In this document: positions 13,024 through 24,566 of the stretch, piece by piece | Layout: each line of letters begins with the position of its first letter | Numbering within the stretch: the first letter of the stretch is position 1 | Assembly (NCBI GenBank): GCA_964016985.1 | Contig: OZ024828.1 | Location: 1,761,701 to 1,825,700 of the forward strand | Direction: 5' to 3' | Length of the DNA: 64,000 bases | Origin: Anodontia alba | Taxonomy: Eukaryota > Mollusca > Bivalvia > Lucinida > Lucinidae | Program-made: the position numbers and the translations under genes | Notes under the pieces: generated by a model | What the model was told of the DNA's origin: nothing | The model's database searches: none | Seen by the model: the letters and a program-made list of their open reading frames with translations, nothing else

Positions 13024-14655
13024 AACTAGAGGCCCAAGTGGGCCAGAAATCGCTCACCTGGATGAGGCTGATCATGATATGTTACATTGTGCCATGGTGG
13101 CCATCTTGGCTATCAGATCAGATTGCCTTTAGCAATTCAGAATCTGATGTTGTTTGAAGATTTCAAGATTGCAAATATGGCCATCATCTTGGATATTGGA
13201 ACTGACAGCAATTCTGAATCATTTCACTCCGATGCCTCCCATCAAGTTTCGGCTCAACCTGACTTACTATTTAGGAGGAGATGTGATTTGAAGAATTTCA
13301 AGATGGCTGTCATGGTGGCCATCTTGGATATCAGAATGGAATCATTTTAGCAGAACTATATCTCCATGCTGCTCCGATGCTTTCCCCCAAGTTTCCCCTC
13401 CAGCCGACTTTCTGTGCTGGAGCAGATAACAACTGAAGACTTACAAGCTGGCCGAAGGAGATGTTGTTTGAAGATTTTCAAGACGGCAGACAATTTTAGC
13501 AATTCTGAATCTCTATTTCGCTCCGATGCATCCCATCAAGTTTTGGTTCAATCAGACCTATGGTTTGGGAGAGATGTCGTTTGAAGAATTTCAAGATGGC
13601 CGCCATTGTGGTCATCTTGGATATCAGAACGATTTTAGCAATTCTGAATCTCTGTGTCTCTATGATGCTTCCCATCAAGTTTCGGCTCAATCCAACTTAC
13701 GGTTTGGGAGATGTCCTCTGAAAATTTCAAGATGGCCGCTTTTTTGGATGTCGGAACGGAACAACTTTGCAATTCTGAATCTTTATGTTGCTCCAATGCC
13801 TCCCATCAAGTTTTGGCTCAATCCCACCTACAGTTTGGGAGGAGATGCATTTTGAAGTATTTCAAGATGGCCGCCATGGTGACAATTTTGGTTATCAGAA
13901 CAGAATTATTTTAGCAATTCTGAATCTCTGTAACTCTACAAAGCCTCCCATCAAGTTTCAGCTCAGTCTGACTTTTTTTTTTTTTTTTTTGTTTTGATTA
14001 GCTGTTGTTTGAAGAATTTCAAGATGGCCACTGTGGCGGTCATCTTGGATATTAGAACGGAACAATTTTAGAAATTCTGAACCTCTGTGTCACTGTGATG
14101 CTTCCTATTTAGTTTTGGCTTAATCCAACTTATGGTTTGGGAGGAGATGGCGTTTGAATAATTTCAAGGTGGCCAGCCCATCTTGGATATCAGAAAAGAA
14201 CAATTTTAGCAATGCTGAATCTCTATGTCACTCCGATGCCTCCCATAAAGTTTCGGCTCAATCTGACTTATGGTTTAGAGGTAGATGTCGTTTAAAGAAT
14301 TTCAAGATAGCCGCCGTGGTGGCCGTCTTGGATATCGGAACGGAACAATTTTAGCAATTCTGAATCTCTGTGTCACTGTGATGCCTCCAATCAAGTTTCA
14401 GCTCAATCCGACTTACGGTTTGGGCGATGTCGTTTGAAGAATTTCAAGATGGCTACCAGGGCGGCCATCTTAGATATCGGAACGGAATGTTTCAGCAATT
14501 CTGTATCTCCATGTTGCCAAAATGCCTCCTATTAAGTTTCAGCTCAATCCAACTTATGGTTCTGGAGGAGATGTCGAAAATGTGAAAAGCTAACGACAGA
14601 CAGACGGACGACAGGCCATTGCATAAGCTGACCTGGAGCAAAGCTACAGGTGAGC
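13024..14655 (+). repeat. Minisatellite-cored element M3 (about 150-bp units)
   Basis: It starts ACTAGAG followed by the hairpin GGCCCAAGTGGGCC and CGCTCACCTG. About ten units carry TTCAAGATGGCCGCCATGG, GGTGGCCATCTTGGATATC and GCCTCCCATCAAGTTT. It ends with GACAGACGGACGACAG and CAGGTGAGCTAA, the complement of the start. Confidence 0.85.
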
Positions 14656-15024
14656 TAATGATCCGATCTGGCCAGGTTTTGAACTCATCCAAGATTCCAG
14701 GAAGGTCCAATGCAAACTGAATGATTTATGCTGATGACAAAGTCAGAGGCTGTTTCAGCAAGCAAGGGGCTGTAACTCTTAAGATTAATTATAAGGAGGA
14801 GATGTCGAAAATGTGAAAAGCTAACGACGGACAGACGGACGACAGACCATTGCATAAGCTGACCTGGAGCAAAGCTACAGGTGAGCTGATGATCCGATCT
14901 GGCCAGGTTTTGAACTCATCCAAGATTCCAGGAAGGTCGAATGCAAACTGAATGATTTATGCTGATGACAAAGTCAGAGGCTGTTTCAGCAAGCAAGGGG
15001 CTGCAACTCTTAAGATTAATTATA
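14563..15024 (+). repeat. 231-bp direct duplication
   Basis: The tail of M3 and the first units of the next array occur twice (ATGTCGAAAATGTG at 14571 and 14802) with only a few differences, which suggests a recent tandem duplication. Confidence 0.85.
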
Positions 15025-15730
15025 AGATCTTGCCACTTTTGGAACTCATCCATGATTTAATTCATGTCCCATTTACCTGCAAAATTCAAGAATATCTGAT
15101 CAAAAGTGAATGAGTTAGACTAATGACAAAGAGATGCTTTTTCATCAAAGGGGATGTAACTCCAAGTCTTAATTATCCGATCCGGAAAGTTTTCAAACTT
15201 GTCCTAGATGTCCCCTTATCTGCAAGTTTCAAAATGATCTGATCAAAACTTAACCAGTAATGCTGATGACAAAGTCAAACAGAGTTTTTTTCCAGCAATC
15301 AAGGGGACATAACTTTGAATAATGATCCTGTCTGGCCAGTTTTCAAACCTGTCTGAGATGTCACCCATGTCCATCTTATCTGCACGTTTCAGGAGGATTT
15401 GATCAAAACTGAATGTGTTACGCTGATGACAAAGTTAAACAGAGGCTTTTTCGCCAATCAAGGGGACATAACTCTAAGATTAATAGTCTTATCTCGCCGG
15501 TTTTCAAACTTGTCTGAGATTTCATCCATGTCCACCATTATGAAAAGTTTCAGGAAGATTCTATCAAAACTGAATGAGTTACGCTCATCACAAAGTTGAA
15601 CAGTGGATTTTTACAGGAATCACGGGGACGTAACTCTAAGACTGACCAGTTTTCAAACTTGTACGAGATTTTATCAATGTCCATCTTCTCTGCAAGTTTC
15701 ATGATGATCCTATCAAAACTGATTGTGTTG
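15025..15730 (+). repeat. Minisatellite array (about 150-bp units)
   Basis: About five units carry GATCAAAACTGAATGAGTTA, CAAAGTCAAACAGAGGC and GGGGACATAACTCTAAG. A related unit is at 12840-13016. Confidence 0.75.
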
Positions 15731-16580
15731 GGGGTTTAACGACACATCATCCCATATGGGTCATTTTGTGTCGTCTCCCAGAGAAAAGGAAAAAAAGAGA
15801 TAGAAGAAGAGATGAGAGAGACAGAAAAGAAAGAGGAACAGAAATGAAAGAGGAGGAACAGAAGAAATAAAAACATTCCCCTCTACCCTTACCTGCTACA
15901 AGGATAGCAGGCCTTGCCCAACTATAAGCCAATATCAGTTCCCTTATTGTCATTCAGACATTACAATCAGTATATAGAGGATATTTATTCTTTTACTGTG
16001 AATACCATACATATTGTCATCGAGTGAAATGAAAACATCAGTATTTTCACGAGTGCGAAGCACGAGTGAAAATTTGAATGTTTTCATTACACGAGATGAA
16101 AATGTTTATGATATTCACTGAAAAAGAGTAAATTTTCTTTTTATTTTATTCTTTACACGTCAATGCACGTTTCTGATGTCATAAGTAACGTCACCAAACA
16201 AAACATGAACGTCATGGCGTCAACGCTCAACCGCTGGAGAAACAAAAACAAAAAGTTTCGGCGAATCAAAATAATTTTGATACCAAAATGTTCCTTACAT
16301 TCTAACTAAGAAAATGCATAAACACTTGATAGTTTAGTTCAGAAACAAAGAAGTTAGAGGTGTTCAAAAATCTGAAGTGGCGGTAACATCCATTTCTGAA
16401 ACAGTGAAGAAAACCGAAGTCGTCCAAAGCGAGGAGTGAAAATATAAATCGTATCAGTCACTACAGTGAAATGATACGATATCAATTCACTGGTGATTGA
16501 TACCAGTTTTATTTTCATCAGATATACACAGATTTCACCGCTGACAATAAAATAAAAAGCCATATGTATGGAAGTTTGCA
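15731..16580. repeat. GA-rich repeat and a foldback element
   Basis: 15731-15960 is a dispersed repeat with a GA-rich middle. A second copy is at about 30312-30500 (shared TTTTGTGTCKTCTCCCAGAGAAA). 16015-16135 holds an imperfect hairpin (TTTTCACGAGTGCGAAGCAC and complement). No gene. Confidence 0.55.
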
Positions 16581-16800
16581 TATGATGTTAAGTGGGCGAC
16601 GTTGCCGATGGTTAGCGACGCTCACCGTCAGCGGCGTTGTCGACGGTTAGCGACGCTTACCTTCGACCACGTCGTCATTAAAGGGGAAATAGCCACCGAT
16701 GAGTCACATTGATAGTCAATGATAGGTCTATCATGGCGTCGTGGATTTAGTCGCGACGTCAATGACGTCATTCCTTCTAGACGTGCGTCATTGGAGAATA
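16581..16800. promoter_or_regulatory. CpG-dense segment with CRE-type sites
   Basis: GTTAGCGACGCTCACCGTC is repeated imperfectly at 16611-16670. Downstream lie CGACGTCA and a perfect TGACGTCA (16763-16770). CpG is far above the surroundings. It could be a promoter or simply a CpG-rich repeat, and no linked exon was identified. Confidence 0.3.
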
Positions 16801-16910
16801 ATGGGTAGTCATAACAGCAGACATCATCATGTATTATTGTAGGATATGTTCTTAGTCTCTGTTTTCGTTTATTGTAGTTGTGTCCTTCAAAGAACATTTT
16901 GATGTTAAGT

Positions 16911-17215
16911 TTGTTTGTGTTGAGGTTTTACGGCCCAGTCAACCCAATGGGGTCAGGTCGAGCGCGGTCAGTTTACCTAACCACACGTTTACTGGGCAGG
17001 CTTAGTCCTCTAGGCGGTTAACCAGTATTGTGCACATTCTTTCGCCAGAAACTGACAACTGCCCGTCTTGAATCAGCGGAAGGAAGAGAATGACCGTAGA
17101 AAATATTTCATGATCAATCTCCACGAAAGAATGTTGCCGACCTCGGCGGGGATTGAACCCGCGACCTCCTGGCCTCCAGTCGGATGGCGCATCCAACTGA
17201 GCCACCGAGGCCAGC
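16911..17215 (-). mobile_element. tRNA-derived SINE with 13-bp target duplication
   Basis: On the minus strand it begins GGCCTCGGTGGCTCAGTTGG (pol III A box) and has GGTTCAATCCC (B box) within a tRNA-like head at about 17130-17213. A conserved body follows, ending in an ACAAACAAA tail. TTTGATGTTAAGT flanks it at 16898-16910 and 17216-17228. The organisation is that of conserved-domain SINEs known from bivalves. The exact family name was not verified. Confidence 0.85.
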
Positions 17216-17356
17216 TTTGATGTTAAGTACTATGTTTGGAATTTAAACAGAGAACAAGAGGTCGAGCAGAAGCTGACAAACCAAACCATCTATGAAGTAT
17301 TAGTGTCGTGAACTGCAAGATGCTGAATCATGAAGAATACTAGGTTTTAATAACCA

Positions 17357-17600
17357 GGGCCCAGTTGTTCAAAGCTAACGACGTCGTTAGTTAACGATTC
17401 GTTAAGATTTACATCCAGTGATACACAAATATGCTGAAATATTTTGCTGAAAAAATGTGAGTAGCTTTTGCAGTGCAAAAGCTACTCACATTTTTTCAGC
17501 AAAAAATATCAGAATATTGTATATTGAATCCGCTAAAACAGTTAACGAAATGACCCTTAACGAGCTCGTTAAGCTAACGACACTTTGAACAACTGGGCCC
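17357..17600. mobile_element. MITE with GGGCCCAGTTGTTCAAAG ends, family D
   Basis: The ends are perfect inverted repeats. The centre is a hairpin of TGAAAAAATGTGAGTAGCTT and its complement. Other copies are at 26385-26627, 28205-28437 and 44271-44386 (left part only). Confidence 0.85.
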
Positions 17601-17863
17601 AGAATAATATATTTTAAACAGCACAAAGGCTGTAATAAAATAGAATAAATAAAATAAAAGTCTCATGGAAAAGTCGCGTGAACAGCTCAAACTTAAACAA
17701 TTCACTAGAGTGAGAAGTAAGAAAAACGTTGTGAAGAACATGTAACTGTTATATTGTGTAGAAAGTGAAGGCAATCCCTTTGTTGGCATAGAGTTCTCAT
17801 TTTGGTTGAGGTTATACTGAGTCTATAAAACTGATTAACCAAGCTACGTTAAGTAATATATAC

Positions 17864-18400
17864 CCAGTATAAGTCCCCAACCGTACCAGTATAAGTCCCC
17901 AACCGTACCAGCATAAGTCCCCAACCATACCAGTATAAGTCCCCAACTATACTTTTCTAATCTTTTCAAAAGTAATGGAACGGAAACCATTTTTCAAAGT
18001 TGAAAAAGGGTCATAACTCCCAAAATAATTGGTGGATTTTACCCGAAATCGAACTTGACCTACATTTTATGATTACATACCTGTGTATAAAGTTTAAATC
18101 CAATATACTGATCTTTTCAAAAGATATCGCACGGAAGCCGTTTTTCAAAGTTGAAAATTTTTCAAAGTTGAAAAAGGGCCGTAACTCACAAAATAATTGG
18201 TGGATTTTACGCTAAAGCGAACTTGACCTACATTTCAGAATGATTATATACCCGTGTATAAAATTTCAATCCAATACACCAATCCTTTCAAAAGATATCG
18301 CATGGAAACCATTTGTGTTACATATGGGACAGACGGACTGGACGGATGTACAGCGGTGATACTATATGCCCTCCCCACCCCACCCCCTATTGAAAATGGC
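17864..18400 (+). repeat. 22-bp tandem repeat and longer repeat units (M7)
   Basis: Four 22-bp units of AGTATAAGTCCCCAACCGTA are followed by two to three units carrying TTTTTCAAAGTTGAAAAAGG and AATAATTGGTGGATTTTAC. It ends with a GGACAGACGGACTGGACGG tail. Confidence 0.75.
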
Positions 18401-18918
18401 AGTGGAATAAAAATCTAACTTTGTTAGTCTTTTGTGTAGTGGTACAGTTAGGCATCGCCGAACCCAGAGCTTAATCAAATTGGAAGTCACCCTCGGTGCG
18501 TCTTGGCCATCTAGGGCGGAACAGGGTCGGCCTACCATCCTATAAGCTCCCCTAGAACCTTAACCCAGGTGAGCTAAAAAAATGTGACAAGTTGCCCCTC
18601 CCTTTAGTACATCAGTTCCTCTAAAGCATGAGTTTTGTGGTCCTTTTGATTTAAGTAGTATCCAAAGTTCAGTGTATTTGGGAAAATACAATATACAATC
18701 CATATCTAGGGGGAAAAAATACAAGTTAACTTTTACCAATGCCTTTATTTGTATAAGCAATGCAATACCACTACTAACAAGACTGTCAATAATTTATCTT
18801 ACAACAGTATACTATAGCAACTGAAATAATCTCATCAGACATACTCATCAGTATTCTTTTGTGGCTTGTGTCATAGCTCTTGCTAAGGTGCTTTTTTTTT
18901 TCAAACCAAAAGTATTGG

Positions 18919-19029
18919 TATTTTTATTTCTCCACAAAACATAAGTTGTGATACTCATTAGAAGTGCCTCGGTGAGGCACTTCTAATGAGTACTCACAAC
19001 ATATGTTTTCATGGAGAAATAAGAAAAAG
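18919..19029. mobile_element. Foldback element, family C
   Basis: Near-perfect palindrome: TTATTTCTCCACAAAACATA, TACTCATTAGAAGTGCCTCG and the complement. About a dozen copies occur between 18.9 and 62.8 kb. Confidence 0.8.
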
Positions 19030-19541
19030 ATTTACCTGATACCCATTATCTCGACCTATGTTATAAGCTGTCTGTCATCTTGTTGTCATCAGTAGACTGT
19101 GTTCTATGATACAGGCTATTTTTTCCCAGAAAATAGGCTTTGACATTTCATGCTTTCTGGAAAAAAAAAACAAAACAAAAATATTTCAAAATGTTGTCTG
19201 CTGAAATTTCTGCCTAGCATTGAATATAACAACTTCTCTACGACATAGTAATACAAAAAACTAACCAGACACTTAACCATTGGAAACAGACTGGTCCGAA
19301 GAGTTGTAGTAAAACAAATCACTCAACATAAAAGGGTTAAGCTGTCTGAAAACTCAAGGTAAATACATAACTTCTGAGCAGTCATACAGACACCCTTGGA
19401 AATACACACAGTCACCCTTGGGAAGGCAAACAAAAATTCCACAGAAGAATTTGGTTGGTTTGGAGTTTAACACTTTGCATGCTGGGTAAAATTTCAGCAG
19501 ACGGCATGTTGAAATATTTTTCTTATTTTTCCTAGAAAATA

Positions 19542-20863
19542 CGAGGGTCGTACAAAAAGTTCTGTCACTAACAGGCTTCCTTGGTTTTATCCCAGGTATA
19601 TTTTAAAATGCTTCACTGCACTTGAATGGTGTGTTGAATAGCTAACAATATCTGTTTATTTCGTGCAAATTGCTTTCCAACTGACCGCGTTATTTCAAAT
19701 TGAAACAGATGCAGTCATATACACAGACCAATTTACTTGTTACATTGAAACATGGACCAGAAGACTGAAATTCGTAGCTATATTAAATGCCGCATTAGGC
19801 TTAATATAGATTCAAAGCAGATATTTAATAAATTGTGTGGTATATGTGGACCTCATACCATTTCAATGTGCACAGTTTTTAGGTGGGTTAAAGCTTTTAA
19901 AGCTGGGAAATTTTCTGTTGAAGATGATACCTGTCCTGGAAGGCCTAAAACCTCTGTTACCAAGGCTAACACCGCTGCTGTATGGTCAAACAGGATGCGC
20001 GATTGTCTGTCAAAGATATAGCTAGTTGTACTGGCATATCAAAAGGCCGTGTGCAAACAATTCTGAAAAAGCGTTTTGACCTGAGAAAGGTTTGCACTAG
20101 ATGGGTACCTCATTTGCTCACTGAGGAGCAAAAGACACAACGTCTTAAATGTGTCCGGGAACTTTTGTGAACATACAAAGGCTGTAATAGTCGGGTTATT
20201 TCTAACTTGCTAACAGGTGATGAAACCTGGATGCACATGTTTGAGCCACAAAGAAGGACTGATAATAAGCAATGGAAGCGAAAAGATCAAAAATGTCCAT
20301 GTACTGCCAAGAGAACCATAAGTTCGAAAAAGATGTATACAATTTTCTTTAATTCAAGTGGGCCAGTCGTTCAAGTGCCTTGTCCATCTGGTCATACAGT
20401 CACTGGCCGATTCTACAAGAATTCTGTACTGAAGAAAGTGAAAGAGTTTTACAATAAGAAACAACCAAGCAAAGGATGGTCAGGGGTCCACCTTTTACAT
20501 GACAACGCCTCCTCTCATAATTGTGAGTCTTTTTTTGGCTTCTGAAAAGGTGAAAGTCTTAAACCATCCACCTTATTCACCTGACCTGAGTCCCTGTGAC
20601 TTCTTTGTATTTCCAAGGCTTAAGAAAATGCTTTCTGGAAATAAGTATACGTCCAGAAGTTCTCTTGGCAGCGCTATTTATCAGTGTCTCCAACAGATAC
20701 CAAAAGAAGACTATTTATCTGCTTTTCGCGATTGGGTAAAAAGTTACAAAAATGTGTTTCAGTAAAGGGGGAATACTTTGAAGGTTTGTAATAAAAATAT
20801 GTTTGAAAAACGTAGCACTGAAGTAATCCGAACCCAGTGACAAAACTTTTTGCAGGACCCTCG
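19542..20863 (+). mobile_element. Mariner-family DNA transposon, about 1.3 kb
   Basis: The inverted ends begin CGAGGGTCGTACAAAAAGTT and the right end matches imperfectly in complement. TA flanks both sides (19540-19541, 20864-20865). The length of 1322 bp is normal for mariner. Confidence 0.92.
19752..20765 (+). pseudogene. Mariner transposase, inactivated
   Basis: The reading starts MDQKTEIRSYIKCRIRLN with an N-terminal helix-turn-helix (CTVFRWVKAFKAG). It changes frame near 19980, meets a stop at 20168-20170 and changes frame again near 20510. The catalytic landmarks remain: TGDETWMHMFEP, LLHDNASSHN and YSPDLSPCDFF. The family is DD34D. Here the second and third Asp codons are separated by 94 nt instead of 102, so about 8 nt are missing where the second frame change occurs. 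It cannot make an active enzyme. In the live enzyme the product binds the ends and moves the element into TA sites. Confidence 0.92.
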
Positions 20864-20994
20864 TATGATATAATACTTTATGTAAATTGTCTTCTTAGGA
20901 GACAATTTGCATGAAGTGTCAGATCATATTTTCTAGGAAAAATAAAAGCACCGCAAGCATAATACCCCTCCATAGCAATTATTTTTTTTTGTAT

Positions 20995-21872
20995 TAAAGT
21001 TATCGTTGCGAAAATGTCTGGAAAGAAAATGACGGAGGGACAGATAACAATCCTAAACCAGATCTTGATAATATCAATGGACAGATAACAATCCTAAAGC
21101 AGATCTTGATAATATCAATGCATATAGCAAGTTAAAAGGCCTTGTTATTTACTTAGTTATCATCCAGAAATGTAAATATGGACGTGTCTCGGGTAGATAA
21201 CTCCGTAAAAATTTGACAAAATTTGCCCATTAGCAATTCCAAACCTGATCTTCTTAATGTCAATACATACAGCAAGTTTGGTTAAAATCCCTTGTTATTT
21301 ACTAAAGTTATCATCCTGAAACGAAAATATGAGCGTGTCTCGGGCAGATAACTCCTTAAACATTTTACGAAATTTGCCCATTAGCAATCCCAAACCAGAT
21401 CTCCTTAATGTCAATGCATATAGCAAGTTTGATGAAAATCCCTTTAGTTACTCAAGTTATCATCCGGAAACGAAAATATGGGCGTTCTCAGGCAGATTAC
21501 TCTGTAAACATTTGACGAAATTTGCCCATTAGCAATCCCAAACCAGATCTCCTTAATGTCAATGCATTTAGCAAGTTTGGTGAAAATCCCTTGTTATTTA
21601 CTCAAGTTATAGTCCGGAAACGAAAATATGGGCATGTCTTGGGCAGATAACTCCGTCAAAAACTGACAAAATTTGCCCATTAGCAATCCCAAACCAATCT
21701 CCACAATATCAATGCACATACCAAGTTTGGTGAAAATCCACTGATGTTTACTCAAGTTATCATCCGGAAACGAAAAATGGACAGACGGACATATGTACGA
21801 CAGATGGACTAACAGACGACCAACATGAAACCATAATACCCCGCCACTATTGTGTGGCGGGGTATAATAAGA
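20995..21872 (+). repeat. Minisatellite-cored element M6 (about 150-bp units)
   Basis: About five units carry TTAGCAATCCCAAACCAGAT, GTCAATGCATATAGCAAGTT and TATCATCCGGAAACGAAAAT. The tail is GGACAGACGGAC, followed by a GC-rich hairpin (CCCCGCCACTATTGTGTGGCG). Confidence 0.85.
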
Positions 21873-21924
21873 AAAATATGACCAATTTGTCATCTGCTGA
21901 ATCTGCCCCTAGCGTGGTTAGCGT

Positions 21925-22085
21925 TAACAGCCCAGTCAACACTATTAAAGTCATGTCAATCCGATCAGTTTACCTAACTACACTTTTCCTAGGCAGGTTG
22001 AATCCTCTAAGCAGTTACTTGTGCAAATGCTTTTACCAGAAATCTACAGAAGGAAGTGTCACGCCTTTCAGTACAAGTCAGTTCT
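21925..22085 (-). repeat. SINE fragment, degraded
   Basis: Recognisable by CCCAGTCAAC, GTTTACCTAACTACAC, GCAGGTTGAATCCTCTAAGC and CCAGAAA in family order, but without the head. Confidence 0.5.
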
Positions 22086-23021
22086 ATAAACAAGTAACCC
22101 ATTTATGTCAAGTGGACTCTTCTATCATAACTCTTTGGAATGGTCTATTTCCAATAGCAGGGTGTCTGGTTATTAGTTTTATCATTCCTGTTTTATAGAA
22201 ATTCCTATATTTAATGCAAACATGGGAGACCCTGATCAGATGCCGCATTCAGCAGCGTGTGGTCTGGGTCTGCTCTGTTTGCAAATTAGCCTTTAAGGGC
22301 TCACTACATTCAAATGGGTAAAATACTATAATGACGTTTTGAAATATACTTCTTGGTAATTCTTCACAAAACAGGGTTGGAAATTTCATGCAAATTGTCT
22401 CTAGAAATTTCCGACCCAGTTTTAAGGGAAATACCAAGTTGTCCACTGCTGTTTTAGCCAAGAGTGCTTAAGGTCAATTCACTTCTTAACACATTTAAAC
22501 TTACATTAATCAGTTCTCAGTCAAAATTTTATCTTATTTACATGTACATGTATTTCATTCTTCATAGTACCGGAAAAGACATTTTTCCACAGAAAAGTAT
22601 TTTTTTTTTTTTTTTTGTTTTACCACAAAAATAAAGTGGGTATTCATTAGAAGTGCCTTGACATTCTTATTTTTCCCAGAAAATGCATGTTGTGGGTACA
22701 TATTAGAAGTGTCTCAACTAGACACTGCCAATTAACACTGGGTACTCACATTTTTGTGGAGAAATAAAAAAAAAAAAAAATGCCTATTATCTGGAACTAT
22801 ATCTATTTACAGAAACATGATCATGCTGCAGGCCCCAAAGGAGGGACACGAGATAAATGAGCCCATTATGGCAATCTGTACCTTTCAACATATGCACCCA
22901 GTAAACTCAGATCAGCCTACACATGTGCAGTCTGATCAGTCCACTGTTAACTCAAAGAAACCTTGGATCTTTGGTTGTCCAGTAAAGATCATAGGTCTAA
23001 ATACGAGCGGGTTTCAGGTGA
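22086..23021. other. Hairpin fragments, no gene
   Basis: A solo hairpin of the CAGATCAG/CTGCTCTGTTTGC type lies at about 22230-22285, with another near 22905-22945. Degenerate foldback C sequence is at 22620-22770 with T and A runs. ORF 22754-23098 crosses these and is not supported. Confidence 0.5.
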
Positions 23022-23141
23022 ATATTTTTCTTATTTCTCTACGAAAACATACGTTGTGGGTACTCATTAGAAGCGCCTTGCTGAGGCGCTTCTATTGAGT
23101 ACCCACAACATATGTTTTTGTGCAGAAATAAGAAAAATATC
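23022..23141. mobile_element. Foldback element, family C
   Basis: Near-perfect palindrome with TTCTTATTTCTCTACGAAAA at the left end and its complement at the right. Confidence 0.85.
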
Positions 23142-24050
23142 CATACTTTTGGACTGAAAAAAGCATCTTATCAAGAATTATGAAAGCCAGATCAGAATAG
23201 GTGGCTGGAGACTGACTGATGTCTGTTGGGTACATATGTTGTGACTCACATAGACAAGTTTCTGCAAATAATAATTAAAGCTAAATCTCTTCAAAACTAC
23301 ACACAAAAAAATGGGACAATTTTCTTTTGTATGTCCTTGCTTCGAGTTCCAATTATAGTCAAATTACGTTCCACTATTTATACCATTTTTACCCCAAATA
23401 TTCAGTCAGTCAGACCTGAGCAGATAGTGTAGACCCAAGTCAGATGCCACAGAATACTGCATCTGATCTAGGTCTACACTGCCTCTCATCCAGCAGTTTT
23501 TTAGACACAGTGACTGGTAGTAAAATATTCTTATTCAAATTTTAAATATACACCATAATCTCTTTACAACACCACGTCTGCATTGACTGGACTCCAAAGT
23601 AAAAGCCATGATTAGCTAAATAACGTAATTTAAATGTTTTTATTTTGGATATAACAAATTTGGGGCATACTTTTAAATTACCTTACCGTATTTGACCTAA
23701 CTACCCCAACATCTGCTTAGGTTTTCAAAACCACCAGAAAAATCAGTGGTAAAATATGTATCCACCTATACTAAGGGTACACTTAAAAAGGAGATCAGTG
23801 AAAGACTTATTTAATGATGCTTATGTGATTTTTTTCCTGATTTTCTTAATAAAAGTATATGTTGTGGGTACTCATTTGAATTGCATCGACAAATATAATT
23901 TATTTATGCATTTATAAAGTAGACAAAAAGTACAATGACTGTGTGCTTATAGGAGTATGTGCAGTAATTAGGTCGAATAAGGTACATGTATATCTAAAAC
24001 CAACTTATAATGAATCAATATATGGAGGTTTCAGAGTATTAGGTAAGGAT
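23142..24050. other. Hairpin fragment and AT-rich sequence
   Basis: A solo hairpin at about 23428-23485 (GTGTAGACCCAAGTCAGATG and complement) and half a foldback at 23835-23885. No gene. Confidence 0.45.
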
Positions 24051-24257
24051 TTAACCCTTAAAGCCCCAATCACAACTGCAGCAGACAACACTTTTAAATC
24101 TATTTTTTTATTATTCTTAGAAAATAAGTCTTGACATTTCATGGGAATCGTATGCCAAACAGACGATTCACATGAAATTTCAAAGCTTACTTTCTGAGAA
24201 AAATATTTTTTTAGATTGCCATCTGCTACAAATTTTGCTTGGTGCTTTAAGGGTTAA
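24051..24257. mobile_element. TTAA-bounded MITE, family B variant
   Basis: The ends are TTAACCCTTAAAGCCCCAA and an imperfect complement with TTAA on both sides. The interior is a different hairpin (TGACATTTCATG / CATGAAATTTCA). It lies about 120 bp beyond the LEM stop codon. Confidence 0.7.
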
Positions 24258-24373
24258 GGTGTAGGAATACTTAGGGTAAATACCACACTAATACTGCTGT
24301 CATTATTTCAGTTTTCGTGGTCTTATTCAAGAATGTTCAAGTAAAACAAAATTGCACATATAAACAAAAGCAA

Positions 24374-24566
24374 TCAAAAATCTCCATCTAAATCCATTGG
24401 TATTTTGTTCTGTGCTGATGGATTAACATTAATAATAACAAGATACATGAGCACTGCAACAATTATGACAAAGAGTAATTTGATCCACAGGGCAATGCCC
24501 CCAGATTTCTTTGCCGTCTTTTTATCAGGAGCACTTCCACTTGTCTGTTTGGGTGCCTGTGTTGTG
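24374..24566 (-). CDS. LEM gene last coding exon: transmembrane segment and stop
   Basis: The acceptor is CTGTTTTTCAG above 24566. The exon encodes TTQAPKQTSGSAPDKKTAKK, then GG and a hydrophobic helix starting IALWIKLLF, then a short polar tail ending LDGDF and a TGA at 24376-24374. A basic KK..KK patch directly before the helix fits the positive-inside rule for a nucleoplasmic N-terminus. An AATAAA lies on the minus strand near 24112-24107, but inside a MITE, so its use as the poly(A) signal is uncertain. Confidence 0.88.

Larger units (their letters stand above)
19471..20940. mobile_element. Foldback element split by mariner insertion
   Basis: The left part (AGCAGACGGCATGTTGAAATA, TTCTTATTTTTCCTAGAAAA) and right part (CATATTTTCTAGGAAAAATAA) are mutually complementary and flank the mariner at a TA dinucleotide. 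Confidence 0.6.

Noticed and set aside
17130..17215. Minus-strand tRNA gene
   Set aside because: It is the tRNA-like head of a SINE bounded by a 13-bp target duplication, not a free tRNA gene.
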